From assembly GCA_902783155.1 (NCBI GenBank), contig CACZPR010000018.1, forward strand, positions 17,647-81,646: a stretch of 64,000 nucleotides of DNA, in the 5' to 3' direction. Under the pieces are notes generated by a model that was not told the origin of the DNA, did no database searches, and was given only the letters and a program-made list of their open reading frames with translations. The position numbers were made by a program, and so were the translations under genes. This document shows, one piece after another, positions 46,641 to 55,375 of this stretch; the stretch's first letter is position 1; the number at the start of each line of letters is the position of its first letter. The DNA is from an uncultured Spirochaetaceae bacterium (lineage in GTDB: Bacteria; Spirochaetota; Spirochaetia; Treponematales; Treponemataceae).

Positions 46641-48315
46641 CGCAGGCACCACATTTTTCATCAAACGAAGACTCCGGCAACGAAAGGTTGGAACAAAGAC
46701 AATTGCAGCAGTCTATATCTCTCTGGGAAGGACTTTCCATTTTGTCCCATACATCCCTTATGCTCATCTCGAACACATTGCCGACTGACCGGTCCAGAAT
46801 CCACTCCCTGCACAGGGGGACATCTCCGTTCCACAGGACAACCATGTCGCGCTTAAGATGCCAGCACGGATTGCGTTTCAACGGAGAAAGGTCGGCAGGT
46901 CTTTCGTCCGGGAGCAGTCCACAGAAATGGTCGTACTTCTGGATTATGAGCCTTCCCTTTGATGGTGAGGAAGAGTCGTGCCAGAACCTGTAGAACGATT
47001 CAAGCTCGTCCTCGTTTGCGTTCATCCTGAGCATCTGTGGATACACGCAGTCACCAAAACTGTTTTCCAGAATCGACACGGCATTTACGGCCTTGGCAAA
47101 TGCGCTGTTGCTTTCAATAAGGGGAGAACCTTTTCCGTCAGTAGCAAAACGTGGATGTATCACGCCATATTTTTCCGGGGTGAATGCGTCCACCGAGACA
47201 ATCCATGTAACGGGGTCCCTTCCGTCCAGACGCTTTGGCACATTTCTGACAACGGACGCAAGTTTTTCGGCCAGCTCCGGCTTGACAAGGATTCCGTCCG
47301 TCTCGATTAAAACCGAAAGTCCCGGATAGGAAAGCACGGTCGAAATGTATTCGTCCAGATTCTCCACGCACAAAGGTTCGCCCCACTCGCCCAGTCCAAT
47401 CACGGCATTTTCCGAGAGAACGGCAATCTGGCTCACCAATGCCCTGAACTGCTCCAGGCGCATGATTTTTGTAGAGTTGAACGTAAGCTCAAGCGGCGAC
47501 GATGAATATTTTTTTTCAAAGGCCGCAAAATATGGACTGTAGATTGATTCGGACCAGCACCGGGCGCAAATCTGTATGTTGTAGAAAGCTGGAACCGTGC
47601 GCTGAACCTTGACAGATTTTTCGGCAAGCTCCGTCAGGGGGACCGCATTGAATGGGACCCTGGAGTCAAGCGCAAGATTGTAGAGCGACATGCAGGACAC
47701 CATGTTTCCAAGGGTCGAGCATGAAAAATCCAGACGCAGCATCCTGTAGTCCCTTGGGGCCACCACCGCCTCTATCTCAAATGAATTTATGTCCCCACGC
47801 ATCACTGAAAAAATGCTGTCCGCACGAACCTGCGTCATTCCGGCAATCTTCTGGCTGTCCCTTGCCAGGGAGCTTAAAATGTTGAGAGAACCGGAATCTA
47901 TTACCTCGGGGGCAAATCCAAGCGGATATCCGTCGGCGAAAGTGTATTCGGCAAGATACTCGATGTGGCTGTCAATCACGCGGAGGGTCAAATCCTTGTC
48001 CAGAAGTGGTCTGTCCGCCATTGTGTACACAACAAAACCCGCATCGGACCTTGAAGCTGATTTTGCCATCTCCTCCAAAAGAACTGCCGTGTTCCAGTCG
48101 TTCCTGCTGATGATTTTTGCGTCCACACCAGATTCCGAAAGAAGATTCCTTACTGTAGGGCTGGTCCTGTCGTTTACGGCGACATAGATTTCGCTTCCGG
48201 GACAAACCCCACCGGCCCACACAAGAACGCGCTCAAAGGCCGACATGGAGGAAAAAACCCTGTCGAATGCATGAGAAGAATCGAAACCCGCAAACAAAAA
48301 CACAATAGATTTCAT
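46615..48315 (-). CDS. spiro-SPASM protein (nucleotidyltransferase-like plus degenerate radical-SAM/SPASM)
   Basis: 566 aa, matching my knowledge of a family found only in spirochaetes. Residues about 1-230 resemble a sugar nucleotidyltransferase (LFAGFDSS, GFVVYTMADRPLLDKDL). The middle has a radical-SAM-like barrel region with only CARC where CxxxCxxC would be expected, so the classical cluster site appears incomplete. The last 80 residues form a Cys-rich SPASM-like domain (PLCREW, DCCNCLCSN, KCGACDEYY). It is first in a chain of overlapping genes through 40.4 kb. The reaction is unknown. Confidence 0.78.
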   Translation of the reverse strand: MKSIVFLFAGFDSSHAFDRVFSSMSAFERVLVWAGGVCPGSEIYVAVNDRTSPTVRNLLSESGVDAKIISRNDWNTAVLLEEMAKSASRSDAGFVVYTMADRPLLDKDLTLRVIDSHIEYLAEYTFADGYPLGFAPEVIDSGSLNILSSLARDSQKIAGMTQVRADSIFSVMRGDINSFEIEAVVAPRDYRMLRLDFSCSTLGNMVSCMSLYNLALDSRVPFNAVPLTELAEKSVKVQRTVPAFYNIQICARCWSESIYSPYFAAFEKKYSSSPLELTFNSTKIMRLEQFRALVSQIAVLSENAVIGLGEWGEPLCVENLDEYISTVLSYPGLSVLIETDGILVKPELAEKLASVVRNVPKRLDGRDPVTWIVSVDAFTPEKYGVIHPRFATDGKGSPLIESNSAFAKAVNAVSILENSFGDCVYPQMLRMNANEDELESFYRFWHDSSSPSKGRLIIQKYDHFCGLLPDERPADLSPLKRNPCWHLKRDMVVLWNGDVPLCREWILDRSVGNVFEMSIRDVWDKMESPSQRDIDCCNCLCSNLSLPESSFDEKCGACDEYYTYNF

Positions 48316-48355
48316 CTCCCCAATTATCGGAACCAGCTTTTATGAAGTTAAGGGG

Positions 48356-49342
48356 TCAAAATTTTTGTGCAGGACTGGGCAGCTGAGGGGAAAAAAGTTT
48401 TTCCATCGGTGCGGAAATTTTTACAGGCTCCCCGGTCACGGGATGCGGAAATTCAAGCGAAAAAGCGTGGAGCATGATTCTTCCGTTGTTTTCTTCAAAA
48501 CCCTTTTTTCCACCGTAAAGTCCGTCCCCCAAAATCGGAAGGCCGACTGACGAAAGGTGGACACGAATCTGGTGGGTGCGTCCGGTCATTGGCTTACAGT
48601 CCACATACACAAGTCCGTTTTTTTTCGCGGCAATGTGGAAATCGGTTCTGGCATATTTTCCGCCATGATTTTCATCCACCGCACCAATTTTGCACTTGGC
48701 TGATTTTGCGGAAATCCTACCGATAAAATTTTCAACCGAAAATCTGTCTTCGGAATCACTGTGTGGAATCAGCAGGCGACCTGAACATACGGCCCTATAT
48801 TTTTTTTGCGCAAGATGCTCCTCGAAAATACTGTGGACGGCATTGTTCACGGTTCTTGTCTTTGTAAAAAGAAGCACCCCGCTCGTCTCCCTGTCCAGCC
48901 TGTGCATTATCCCGACATAAGGCGGATTTCTTAGCGACGGATTTTTTTTCCAGAGATAGTCTATCACCGCCCTGTGCATGGAAAATCTGTCCGCGACAAC
49001 AGTACCCTCCGTAGGTATAAACGCAGGCTTGTTCACGACAATCAAAGTTTCGTCCTCAAAAAGAACGTCTGAATCTGTGAGGGTGTATTCAATGTCGTCG
49101 GGTCTCTTTTCATAAAAAAGTTTTTCCTCGTCAACGCGGGCCTGGACTGTGGAATTTTTTTTGAGGGTCCACGCACTGATTCTGCACTGCCTTCCGTCAA
49201 CAAAAACCGCGCCCGCAACAATCAGCCTTCTTATTTTGCTGTTGGAGATTTTTTCACTGCCAATCGCCTCGGGGATTTTTTTTCTCAGAAAATCATTGAG
49301 CGTAACGCCTTCGGAATCCACGCTCCACAAAAAATTCTTCAT
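48356..49342 (-). CDS. RluA-family pseudouridine synthase
   Basis: 328 aa tRNA/rRNA pseudouridine synthase. An S4-like RNA-binding region (VTLNDFLRKKIPEA, RRLIVAGAVFVDGR) is followed by the catalytic domain with HRLDRETSGVLLFTKT (catalytic Asp in HRLDRETSG), KKYRAVCSG, GRTHQIRVHLSSVGLPILGD and LHAFSLEFPHPVTG. Probably RluC/RluD-type, but the target uridine cannot be predicted from sequence. It is separated by 40 bp from the spiro-SPASM gene downstream. Confidence 0.92.
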   Translation of the reverse strand: MKNFLWSVDSEGVTLNDFLRKKIPEAIGSEKISNSKIRRLIVAGAVFVDGRQCRISAWTLKKNSTVQARVDEEKLFYEKRPDDIEYTLTDSDVLFEDETLIVVNKPAFIPTEGTVVADRFSMHRAVIDYLWKKNPSLRNPPYVGIMHRLDRETSGVLLFTKTRTVNNAVHSIFEEHLAQKKYRAVCSGRLLIPHSDSEDRFSVENFIGRISAKSAKCKIGAVDENHGGKYARTDFHIAAKKNGLVYVDCKPMTGRTHQIRVHLSSVGLPILGDGLYGGKKGFEENNGRIMLHAFSLEFPHPVTGEPVKISAPMEKLFSPQLPSPAQKF

Positions 49343-49385
49343 ACAAAGATTCTACAGACAGAAAATCTCTTGGTCAACTCCGGGA

Positions 49386-50609
49386 CTACGACAGATGCAG
49401 GCTGACCCTGTGCATGAGGAAATCAACAATATTCAGATGCTCAATTCCGTCGTGGCTCAAATCAATTCTGTCCAGCGAAAGCACATATTTTGGAGAAGCA
49501 TCCGTTATTCTCCCGAAAGCACCGAACTCCCTTTTTATTGTCTCTCCGTCTGCAAGAATATACGCAACCTGAATAAAACATTTTTTGTTTTCCCTGACCG
49601 CCACAAAATCAATTTCCCCTTTGTAAGTCTTGCCGGTAAAAACAGTGAAGCCCTGAATCACAAGCTCATTGTAGACAATGTTTTCAAGAAAAAAAGTGTC
49701 CTCATAATTTATCGTGTTGGTGTTCAAGGTACGAAGCCCTGTGTCCGTTGCATAAAATTTGTCGGATGAATCCAGAGCCGTCTTCCCGCTGATATTGTAT
49801 TTTTTGCATGAATGAAGGATGTACGCCCTGTGCAGTTTTTCGAGATAATTATAGATTGTCCGCGCACTGACCTTTTTTTTGTGTTTGGCTGAATAGTATT
49901 GCGCAATATTTTCTGCGGAAAATTCTTTTCCCGCGTTCGACATTATGTAAAGCGAAATATCCTTAAACGTGGCCCTGTCAATCTTGCTGGATTTTTTTAT
50001 TATGTCGCGGTTCACGATGTTTGAATACAGGTTGTCCAGAAATCTTTTTACGGAGCTTTCATCCCTGAAACTGAATCTGAGGGGAAAGCCGCCCCATTTT
50101 ATATAGTCCATTATGAATTCGTCAGGATTACATTCAATGTTGTTCATGGCAAGAAAATCAACAGATTCCTTGAAGCTGAACGGAAATATCTCAAACTCAA
50201 CAGTCCGTCCGGTCAAAAGAGTTGCAAGTTCCCCGGACAGCATGGTGGAGTCGCTGCCTGTCACAAATATTGAGCAATCGAATTTCGCTTTCAGAGAAGC
50301 AAGCACTTTCTCAAAATTTTTGACATGCTGGATTTCATCAAGAAAAATGTAGTATTTCTCACGGTCAGCAATACGCGACTCTATTTCTCTGTTAAGGTCC
50401 GCAGCGTCCGTGATGAACGAATAGTCCAAATCCTCAAGATTTATGCTGATTATGTGGGAACCCTTGATGCCGCGCAAAAGAATCTCGTCCTTTATTGTGT
50501 CCATGAGAACCGATTTTCCGGACCGGCGTACGCCTGTTATGATTTTTATCAAATCAACATCATAGTATGGTCTCAAAAGCTTTAAATAGTCTTCCCTGAC
50601 AAGCTGCAT
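49386..50609 (-). CDS. AAA ATPase of the DUF4143 family
   Basis: About 407 aa. P-loop IITGVRRSGKSVLMDTI, Walker B YYIFLDEIQHVKNFE, sensor FVTGSDSTMLSGELATLLTGR, then a DUF4143-type C-terminal region with SARTIYNYLEKLHRAYILHSC (winged helix) and VYNELVIQGFTVFTGKTYKGEIDFVAV (PD-(D/E)XK-like core). Such ATPases are common, variably distributed and of unknown function, often suspected to be toxin- or defence-linked. I chose ATG 50609, with GGAG 12 nt upstream, over the long frame to 50732. Promoter-like boxes lie upstream at about 50630-50710. Confidence 0.88.
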   Translation of the reverse strand: MQLVREDYLKLLRPYYDVDLIKIITGVRRSGKSVLMDTIKDEILLRGIKGSHIISINLEDLDYSFITDAADLNREIESRIADREKYYIFLDEIQHVKNFEKVLASLKAKFDCSIFVTGSDSTMLSGELATLLTGRTVEFEIFPFSFKESVDFLAMNNIECNPDEFIMDYIKWGGFPLRFSFRDESSVKRFLDNLYSNIVNRDIIKKSSKIDRATFKDISLYIMSNAGKEFSAENIAQYYSAKHKKKVSARTIYNYLEKLHRAYILHSCKKYNISGKTALDSSDKFYATDTGLRTLNTNTINYEDTFFLENIVYNELVIQGFTVFTGKTYKGEIDFVAVRENKKCFIQVAYILADGETIKREFGAFGRITDASPKYVLSLDRIDLSHDGIEHLNIVDFLMHRVSLHLS

Positions 50610-50798
50610 ATTTTCAACAATCTCCTTCTTACTGATTTTCACGCAAAAATAGCATATTTTATTTTCATAAAATATCATAGTACAAATATTTTTGCAAGAA
50701 TAAGGCATTATATTTTCAAAGATTCTCCACACGAAAAACTGAACTTTTTAGAGTTTACGGCTACCAAAAATCCTGTTAAAAAAATTTGCGGGTGCGTT

Positions 50799-50804
50799 TA
50801 TAAT
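50799..50804 (+). promoter_or_regulatory. -10 box 7 nt before the GH26-like gene (leaderless candidate)
   Basis: Perfect TATAAT at 50799-50804, with the ATG at 50812; the -35 at 17 bp (TTAAAA, 50776-50781) is weak. No Shine-Dalgarno precedes the ATG. Confidence 0.55.
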
Positions 50805-50811
50805 TTTCGGC

Positions 50812-52269
50812 ATGGAAAAGATTAGCAGAGTTTTTTTAAAAAAGGCAGAATGTTCCCTTGACTTGGGAGACGGAAGCGAGCGCGGTCCATACGTTAACCA
50901 GGACTATATCCTTCAGAAAATGGGCAAACTCCACCGGGGAATCTCCCTCATGTACACATACTACCCCACCGACGAAGGATGGCCGGTCAGGGCAAGCGTG
51001 GCATTTCCGCAGGAGACTCCATCGGGTGCGTGGAACTATCCTTACGAGGACTATTTTCCGTACAGGGGCGGCGTTGAGGGACTTCGCGATGACGAGCCTT
51101 TCAAGTTCATGAAGGACATCCGCTCGCACGGACAGGACGTGGTTCTGACAATGACGATAAATCCGCTCCTTTCCGACGAATACATAATCGCAGTGGCAAA
51201 GGACCTGAGGCCTTACGGAAGGGTTCTGCTCAGAATCAACCACGAGTGCACCGGGACATGGTTCTGTTTTTCAAGGCGGGCAAGTTATCAGCAGGTTGCG
51301 GATTTTTTTGTACGATGCTGCAAAATCTTCCATAAATATTCGCCAAACGTCAAGCTCATAATCTGCGCCGGAATGTGGGAAAAATCCACCGGAAAAATCG
51401 AGATGGAGGAGACTTTTCTGGATGCGTTCAGGGAGGCCGACTACTGGTCCGGGGACCAATACATTTCGCTGCACTGGGGATGGCCCGGAGACGTTGCACT
51501 GAAAGACGGAAAAACCTTCAGCAGCTACAGTCTGGAAGGTGTGTACGAAAAAGCAAAGAACACATGGAAAAGACTCTGCGAAATCACCGGGCAGAAAAAA
51601 CCGATGCTCCTTTCCGAACTCAACGCAGACGGAGATGTTTCAAGCCCCTATGGACAGGCGGAAAAAATCAAAAGCTTCATGGAGCTTTTACAGAACGACA
51701 GCGAAAGATGGCTCAGCGGATTCACCATGTACCAGTTCCGGGACGACGGAAGGCTTGGTCTTGAAATCACCGACCCGAACAACAGCGAAGTTGGAATTGA
51801 GCAGCCGCTTCTTTCGGTCTACAGACAAAAACTTCACGAGCCGTTTTTCTCAAGGAGCTTTGTCACAGGCGAACAGATTTCCCTTCCGTGCAAAATCAGA
51901 TGGGGAAACGCGGACGACTCGGAAGGCATAGAGATTCCCCTGCACTTCAGCAAAAACCCGCACTTTGCCGAACTGTACTTCGACTCGCCGGACCTCATCG
52001 ACATGAATCTTGTGATGGAGCTTGGGGGACACTGGTTCTACAAAAAGCCTGGAGTAAAATGCGTTGACCTGATGGGCCTCTTTTTTGAAAAACCCCTGGA
52101 CGGTCCCGCAGATTTAAGCCTCAGGATTTTCGCGCCTCCAGCAGACGGAATGAACCGCCCCGAAAACGGAGACCCATACGAGGCTCCAGATGGAGAGTGG
52201 ATGGAAAGCGTCTACACGGAAATAAAGTCGCTTCCAAAAATCAGGATAGAGACGGAGCCTGTTGTTTAG
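50812..52269 (+). CDS. GH26-like (clan A) glycoside hydrolase, cytosolic
   Basis: 485 aa TIM-barrel enzyme without a signal peptide. VLLRINHECTGTWF (acid/base Glu145) and MLLSELNADGD (probable nucleophile Glu269) match the pattern of clan GH-A enzymes, closest to GH26-type mannan- or glucan-acting enzymes; SLHWGWPGD and MYQFRDDGRLGLE are other barrel motifs. The last 100 or so residues look like a beta-sandwich. Being intracellular, it would act on imported oligosaccharides. The next gene, a sugar-binding-fold GGDEF protein, starts 46 bp later. The exact family is uncertain. Confidence 0.72.
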   Translation: MEKISRVFLKKAECSLDLGDGSERGPYVNQDYILQKMGKLHRGISLMYTYYPTDEGWPVRASVAFPQETPSGAWNYPYEDYFPYRGGVEGLRDDEPFKFMKDIRSHGQDVVLTMTINPLLSDEYIIAVAKDLRPYGRVLLRINHECTGTWFCFSRRASYQQVADFFVRCCKIFHKYSPNVKLIICAGMWEKSTGKIEMEETFLDAFREADYWSGDQYISLHWGWPGDVALKDGKTFSSYSLEGVYEKAKNTWKRLCEITGQKKPMLLSELNADGDVSSPYGQAEKIKSFMELLQNDSERWLSGFTMYQFRDDGRLGLEITDPNNSEVGIEQPLLSVYRQKLHEPFFSRSFVTGEQISLPCKIRWGNADDSEGIEIPLHFSKNPHFAELYFDSPDLIDMNLVMELGGHWFYKKPGVKCVDLMGLFFEKPLDGPADLSLRIFAPPADGMNRPENGDPYEAPDGEWMESVYTEIKSLPKIRIETEPVV

Positions 52270-52301
52270 AAAATAGGACTTGCGAAAATACGATTTGCGG
52301 T

Positions 52302-52307
52302 TATAAT
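52302..52307 (+). promoter_or_regulatory. -10 box 8 nt before the sugar-binding/GGDEF gene
   Basis: TATAAT at 52302-52307 with TTGCGA at 52280-52285 (16-bp spacer); ATG at 52316, no Shine-Dalgarno. The flanking text TTTGCGG...TTATAATTTT is shared with the promoter of the preceding gene. Confidence 0.55.
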
Positions 52308-52315
52308 TTTATTTA

Positions 52316-54283
52316 ATGCGTAACACAAAACGGATAGCCTTCATAACCGACTACATGGAATCGGAGTATTCACAGAAACTTTGCAAGGGAGCTGGGGATT
52401 ATGCAAAGGAACATGGCATGGAGCTTGTCGCCTTCACAATCAGCCAGATAAACTCCAAGGATTTTGCATTCGATTACCAGATGCTTTCGGTTGCATCGCA
52501 TGTCAGGCCAGACAATTTTGACGGGGTAATTTTTGCATCCGCCACACAGCTTTGCTCAACATCCGTGGACTATCTTTGCTCATACCTAAAATCATTTTCG
52601 CCACTCCCAGTCGTAAGCGTTGGAAATGCCATACCGGGGATTCCATCTGTCGCGGGAACTTCCGAGACAGGATTCAGGGCGATGGTCGCGCATCTTATCG
52701 AAAAGCACAAGTGCCGCAGGATTGCCCTTATGAGCGTACAGGCAAACTCAAACGACATAGAGGAGCGCACAAGGATTTTCAGGGACGTGCTGATTTCGCA
52801 CAACATTGCCTACGACGAGTCCATGGTTCTTTTCGGTGGTTACTCCTATGAAATTGCGGTAAAGGCACTAAGCGCATACACGGAGGCAAAGGGCAGGATT
52901 GATTTTGATGCCATAGTTGCCATGAACGACCAGATGGCCTACGGATGCCTTGACTATTTCCACCAGCACAACATTCGTGTCCCGGAGGATGTCCTTGTCA
53001 CAGGATTCGACGACGAGGAGCGTTCCGTACTGATGATGCCGTCCCTCTCCACGATGAACCAGGAGCTTAACGAACAGGGCAGAACCGCAATGGAAACCCT
53101 GGTCAATATTATGGAAGGAAAACAGGTGCAGGACCTTGTGAAAATCAATGCGTCGCCAAAGTTCAGGCAGTCCTGTGGATGCGTGCCAAAAAACGGAACA
53201 CCTTTTTCCACTCTGGATGAAAGCGGAGTCCCAATTGGTCCAACACCAAACATGACGGTGGCGGCAGCCGGTGAATGGTGCATGAAAAAATCACAGTTCT
53301 CCCAGATTGTGAGGGTCTACACCCAGATGCAGACCGACATGACCCTAAACGAGTTCAGGAACAACGTCAACAGTTCATTCATATCGATAGGAATACTTTC
53401 AGCGGCGGTGGTGCTTTTTGAGTCGCCAATATCCACCGACAGATTTGAATTCTTCCAGCTCCCGCAAAAGGCTGTTGTCTACACGGCACTCGACAGGTTC
53501 TCGGGATTCTGGCTTGGAGAGCAGGAAAAAACAATCCAGTTCAATCCACGCACCATGCTGATTCCGGAGGGGATATTCGCTTCGATGGCGGGAATGCAGG
53601 TTGCGGCACTGTACCACACAAGCACAATCTACGGGTACGTGCTTTTTCTTCCCGGCGACTATGATATGACAATCTACACCATGTTCATCAAGATGTTCTC
53701 GAACTCACTTTCATCGGCGTACAGGCTTTCAAGGTCCGAAGAGGAGAAACGCATTCTGGAGCAGGAATACGACATGGCAACAAAGATTTCCGTAACCGAT
53801 GAGCTTACCGGGCTTCTCAACAGACGCGGATTCATGGACTACGGACAGAAGACACTCGACATTTCACAGGCAAGCGGAAAATTTGGCATGGTGATTTTTG
53901 GGGACATCGACGGACTGAAGACAATCAACGACACCTACGGACACGCATCCGGGGATGTTGCAATACAGGCAGAGGCAGCCATCCTCAAAAAGACATTCCG
54001 CCGCACCGACATAATCGGACGAATCGGTGGTGACGAGTTTGCGATAATCGCTCCGGGACTTTCGGAAAAGAAGCTGATAATCCTAAGACAAAAACTTGTT
54101 GAGATGTGCGAGGACTGGAACCGCGACACCGAAGAAAAATATTCAATCTCCATAAGCCTTGGGGCGGTCCCATACAACTCCGACGACGACAATGACCTGC
54201 AGGTGCTTCTTGACAAGGCGGACGAGCTTCTCTATCAGGAAAAGCAGCAGAAACACGCTCCGCCGCCAAAACCGATTGCCTGA
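52316..54283 (+). CDS. periplasmic-binding-fold (LacI-like) sensor fused to GGDEF diguanylate cyclase
   Basis: 655 aa, no signal peptide or membrane segment. Residues about 5-290 are a type I periplasmic-binding/LacI effector fold (KRIAFITDYMESEYSQKLCKG, SVGNAIPGIPSVAGTSETG, FDAIVAMNDQMAYGCLDYF, VLVTGFDDEERS) but lack the LacI helix-turn-helix. A middle segment (about 310-480) is unassigned. The C-terminus is a GGDEF domain: DELTGLLNRRGFM, IGRIGGDEFAII with an RRTD inhibitory site 5 residues before it, so active-cyclase residues are intact. It probably makes c-di-GMP in response to a cytosolic sugar. Location after a GH26-like gene supports a sugar signal; both are inferences. Confidence 0.88.
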   Translation: MRNTKRIAFITDYMESEYSQKLCKGAGDYAKEHGMELVAFTISQINSKDFAFDYQMLSVASHVRPDNFDGVIFASATQLCSTSVDYLCSYLKSFSPLPVVSVGNAIPGIPSVAGTSETGFRAMVAHLIEKHKCRRIALMSVQANSNDIEERTRIFRDVLISHNIAYDESMVLFGGYSYEIAVKALSAYTEAKGRIDFDAIVAMNDQMAYGCLDYFHQHNIRVPEDVLVTGFDDEERSVLMMPSLSTMNQELNEQGRTAMETLVNIMEGKQVQDLVKINASPKFRQSCGCVPKNGTPFSTLDESGVPIGPTPNMTVAAAGEWCMKKSQFSQIVRVYTQMQTDMTLNEFRNNVNSSFISIGILSAAVVLFESPISTDRFEFFQLPQKAVVYTALDRFSGFWLGEQEKTIQFNPRTMLIPEGIFASMAGMQVAALYHTSTIYGYVLFLPGDYDMTIYTMFIKMFSNSLSSAYRLSRSEEEKRILEQEYDMATKISVTDELTGLLNRRGFMDYGQKTLDISQASGKFGMVIFGDIDGLKTINDTYGHASGDVAIQAEAAILKKTFRRTDIIGRIGGDEFAIIAPGLSEKKLIILRQKLVEMCEDWNRDTEEKYSISISLGAVPYNSDDDNDLQVLLDKADELLYQEKQQKHAPPPKPIA

Positions 54284-54311
54284 AAAAAAATCCTGTTTTT
54301 GAAATCAACCC

Positions 54312-54340
54312 TTGACAAGTTTATGACATTTCGACATAAT
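54312..54340 (+). promoter_or_regulatory. strong promoter of the fab operon
   Basis: TTGACA (54312-54317), exactly 17 bp, CATAAT (54335-54340), 33 bp before the fabD ATG. Overlapped by the palindrome at 54321-54357. Confidence 0.8.
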
Positions 54341-54357
54341 TTGTCAAAATGTCATAA
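54321..54357 (+). promoter_or_regulatory. 37-bp palindromic operator over the fab promoter
   Basis: Arms TTATGACATTT (54321-54331) and AAATGTCATAA (54347-54357) are perfect reverse complements. Inside, GACA (54333-54336) and TGTC (54342-54345) share the same centre (54339). Overall 16 of 18 base pairs match. It covers the spacer, the -10 box and the start region, as expected of a repressor site. It does not match the FapR, FabT or FadR consensus that I know. Confidence 0.75.
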
Positions 54358-54372
54358 TAAAGAGGTTGAACA

Positions 54373-55329
54373 ATGGCAAAGAAATATGCATTTCTGTTCC
54401 CAGGACAGGGAGCACAGGCACCCGGAATGGTAAAGGACGTTGCTGAGGCATTTCCCTCCGCAAAAAAAGTAATAGACGACGTTTCCGAAATCATCGGTCT
54501 GGACATGACCAAACTTCTCTGGGAAGCGGACATGGAGACATTGAGCCGCAGCGACAACAGCCAGATTGCCATAACCACGGCTTCACTTGCAATAATGGCA
54601 GCCCTCAAGGACAAGGGAATAGAACCTTCCGCAGCAATGGGATTCAGCCTTGGAGAATTCCCGGCACTCTATGCGGCTGGTGTTCTTTCATTTGAAAACG
54701 TAATCAAGGTAGTTCGCCAGCGTGGACTCATAATGCAGAAAGTGTGCGAGGACATCGCCGCAAAGAACGAGGGACATGCTCCCGGAATGACGGCAGTTCT
54801 CGGTCTTCCGCCTGAAAAAGTAAAGGAAGTCGTTTCATCAATTCCAGACGCTTATGCAGCCAACATGAACTCAACCAAGCAGACTGTCGTTTCAGGAACA
54901 TTCGATGCACTTGACAAAGTTGAAGCCGCAGCCAAAGAAGCCGGAGCGCGCCGTTGTGTACGCCTCAAGGTTGCAGGTCCATTCCACAGCCCTCTCATGC
55001 AGGCAGCCGCAGATGAATTTGAAAAAGTCCTTGCAGACGTGGAATTTGCGGAACCGAAGATTCCCCTTTTCAGCAACGTAACTGGAAAGCAGGCAAAGGA
55101 TGCAAAGGAAGTAAAGGAAAGCGCAGTCCTCCATCTGACGCACCCTGTTTTGTGGACTGATGAAGAAGCCGTCCTCGAATCAATCATCAAGGCAGATTCA
55201 GGAAACGAATGGTCAGTTCTTGAGCCTGGGCCTGGAAAAGTACTTGCTGGCCTCTGGGAAAAGACCGAGTTTGGAGCGACACTCCCTGCAATCCCTGTGA
55301 ACACTGTTGAAGGAATCAACGCTCTGTAA
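54373..55329 (+). CDS. fabD: malonyl-CoA:ACP transacylase
   Basis: Loads malonyl groups onto ACP for type II fatty-acid synthesis. 318 aa with FPGQGAQAPGMVKD near the N-terminus, the catalytic Ser in MGFSLGEFPALYAAG, the Gln/Arg region VVRQRGLIMQ, and the catalytic His in VAGPFHSPLMQ. The start ATG has AGAGG upstream. First gene of fabD-fabG-fabF-fabZ; acpP, fabH and fabI/K are not in the window. Confidence 0.96.
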   Translation: MAKKYAFLFPGQGAQAPGMVKDVAEAFPSAKKVIDDVSEIIGLDMTKLLWEADMETLSRSDNSQIAITTASLAIMAALKDKGIEPSAAMGFSLGEFPALYAAGVLSFENVIKVVRQRGLIMQKVCEDIAAKNEGHAPGMTAVLGLPPEKVKEVVSSIPDAYAANMNSTKQTVVSGTFDALDKVEAAAKEAGARRCVRLKVAGPFHSPLMQAAADEFEKVLADVEFAEPKIPLFSNVTGKQAKDAKEVKESAVLHLTHPVLWTDEEAVLESIIKADSGNEWSVLEPGPGKVLAGLWEKTEFGATLPAIPVNTVEGINAL

Positions 55330-55375
55330 TCAAAAAATCAGCAACATACTTATAGAAGAAAACCAAGGAGATTTT

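Noticed and set aside
54321..54357. FapR or FabT operator
   Set aside because: The palindrome does not match either consensus as I know it; left as an unassigned operator.
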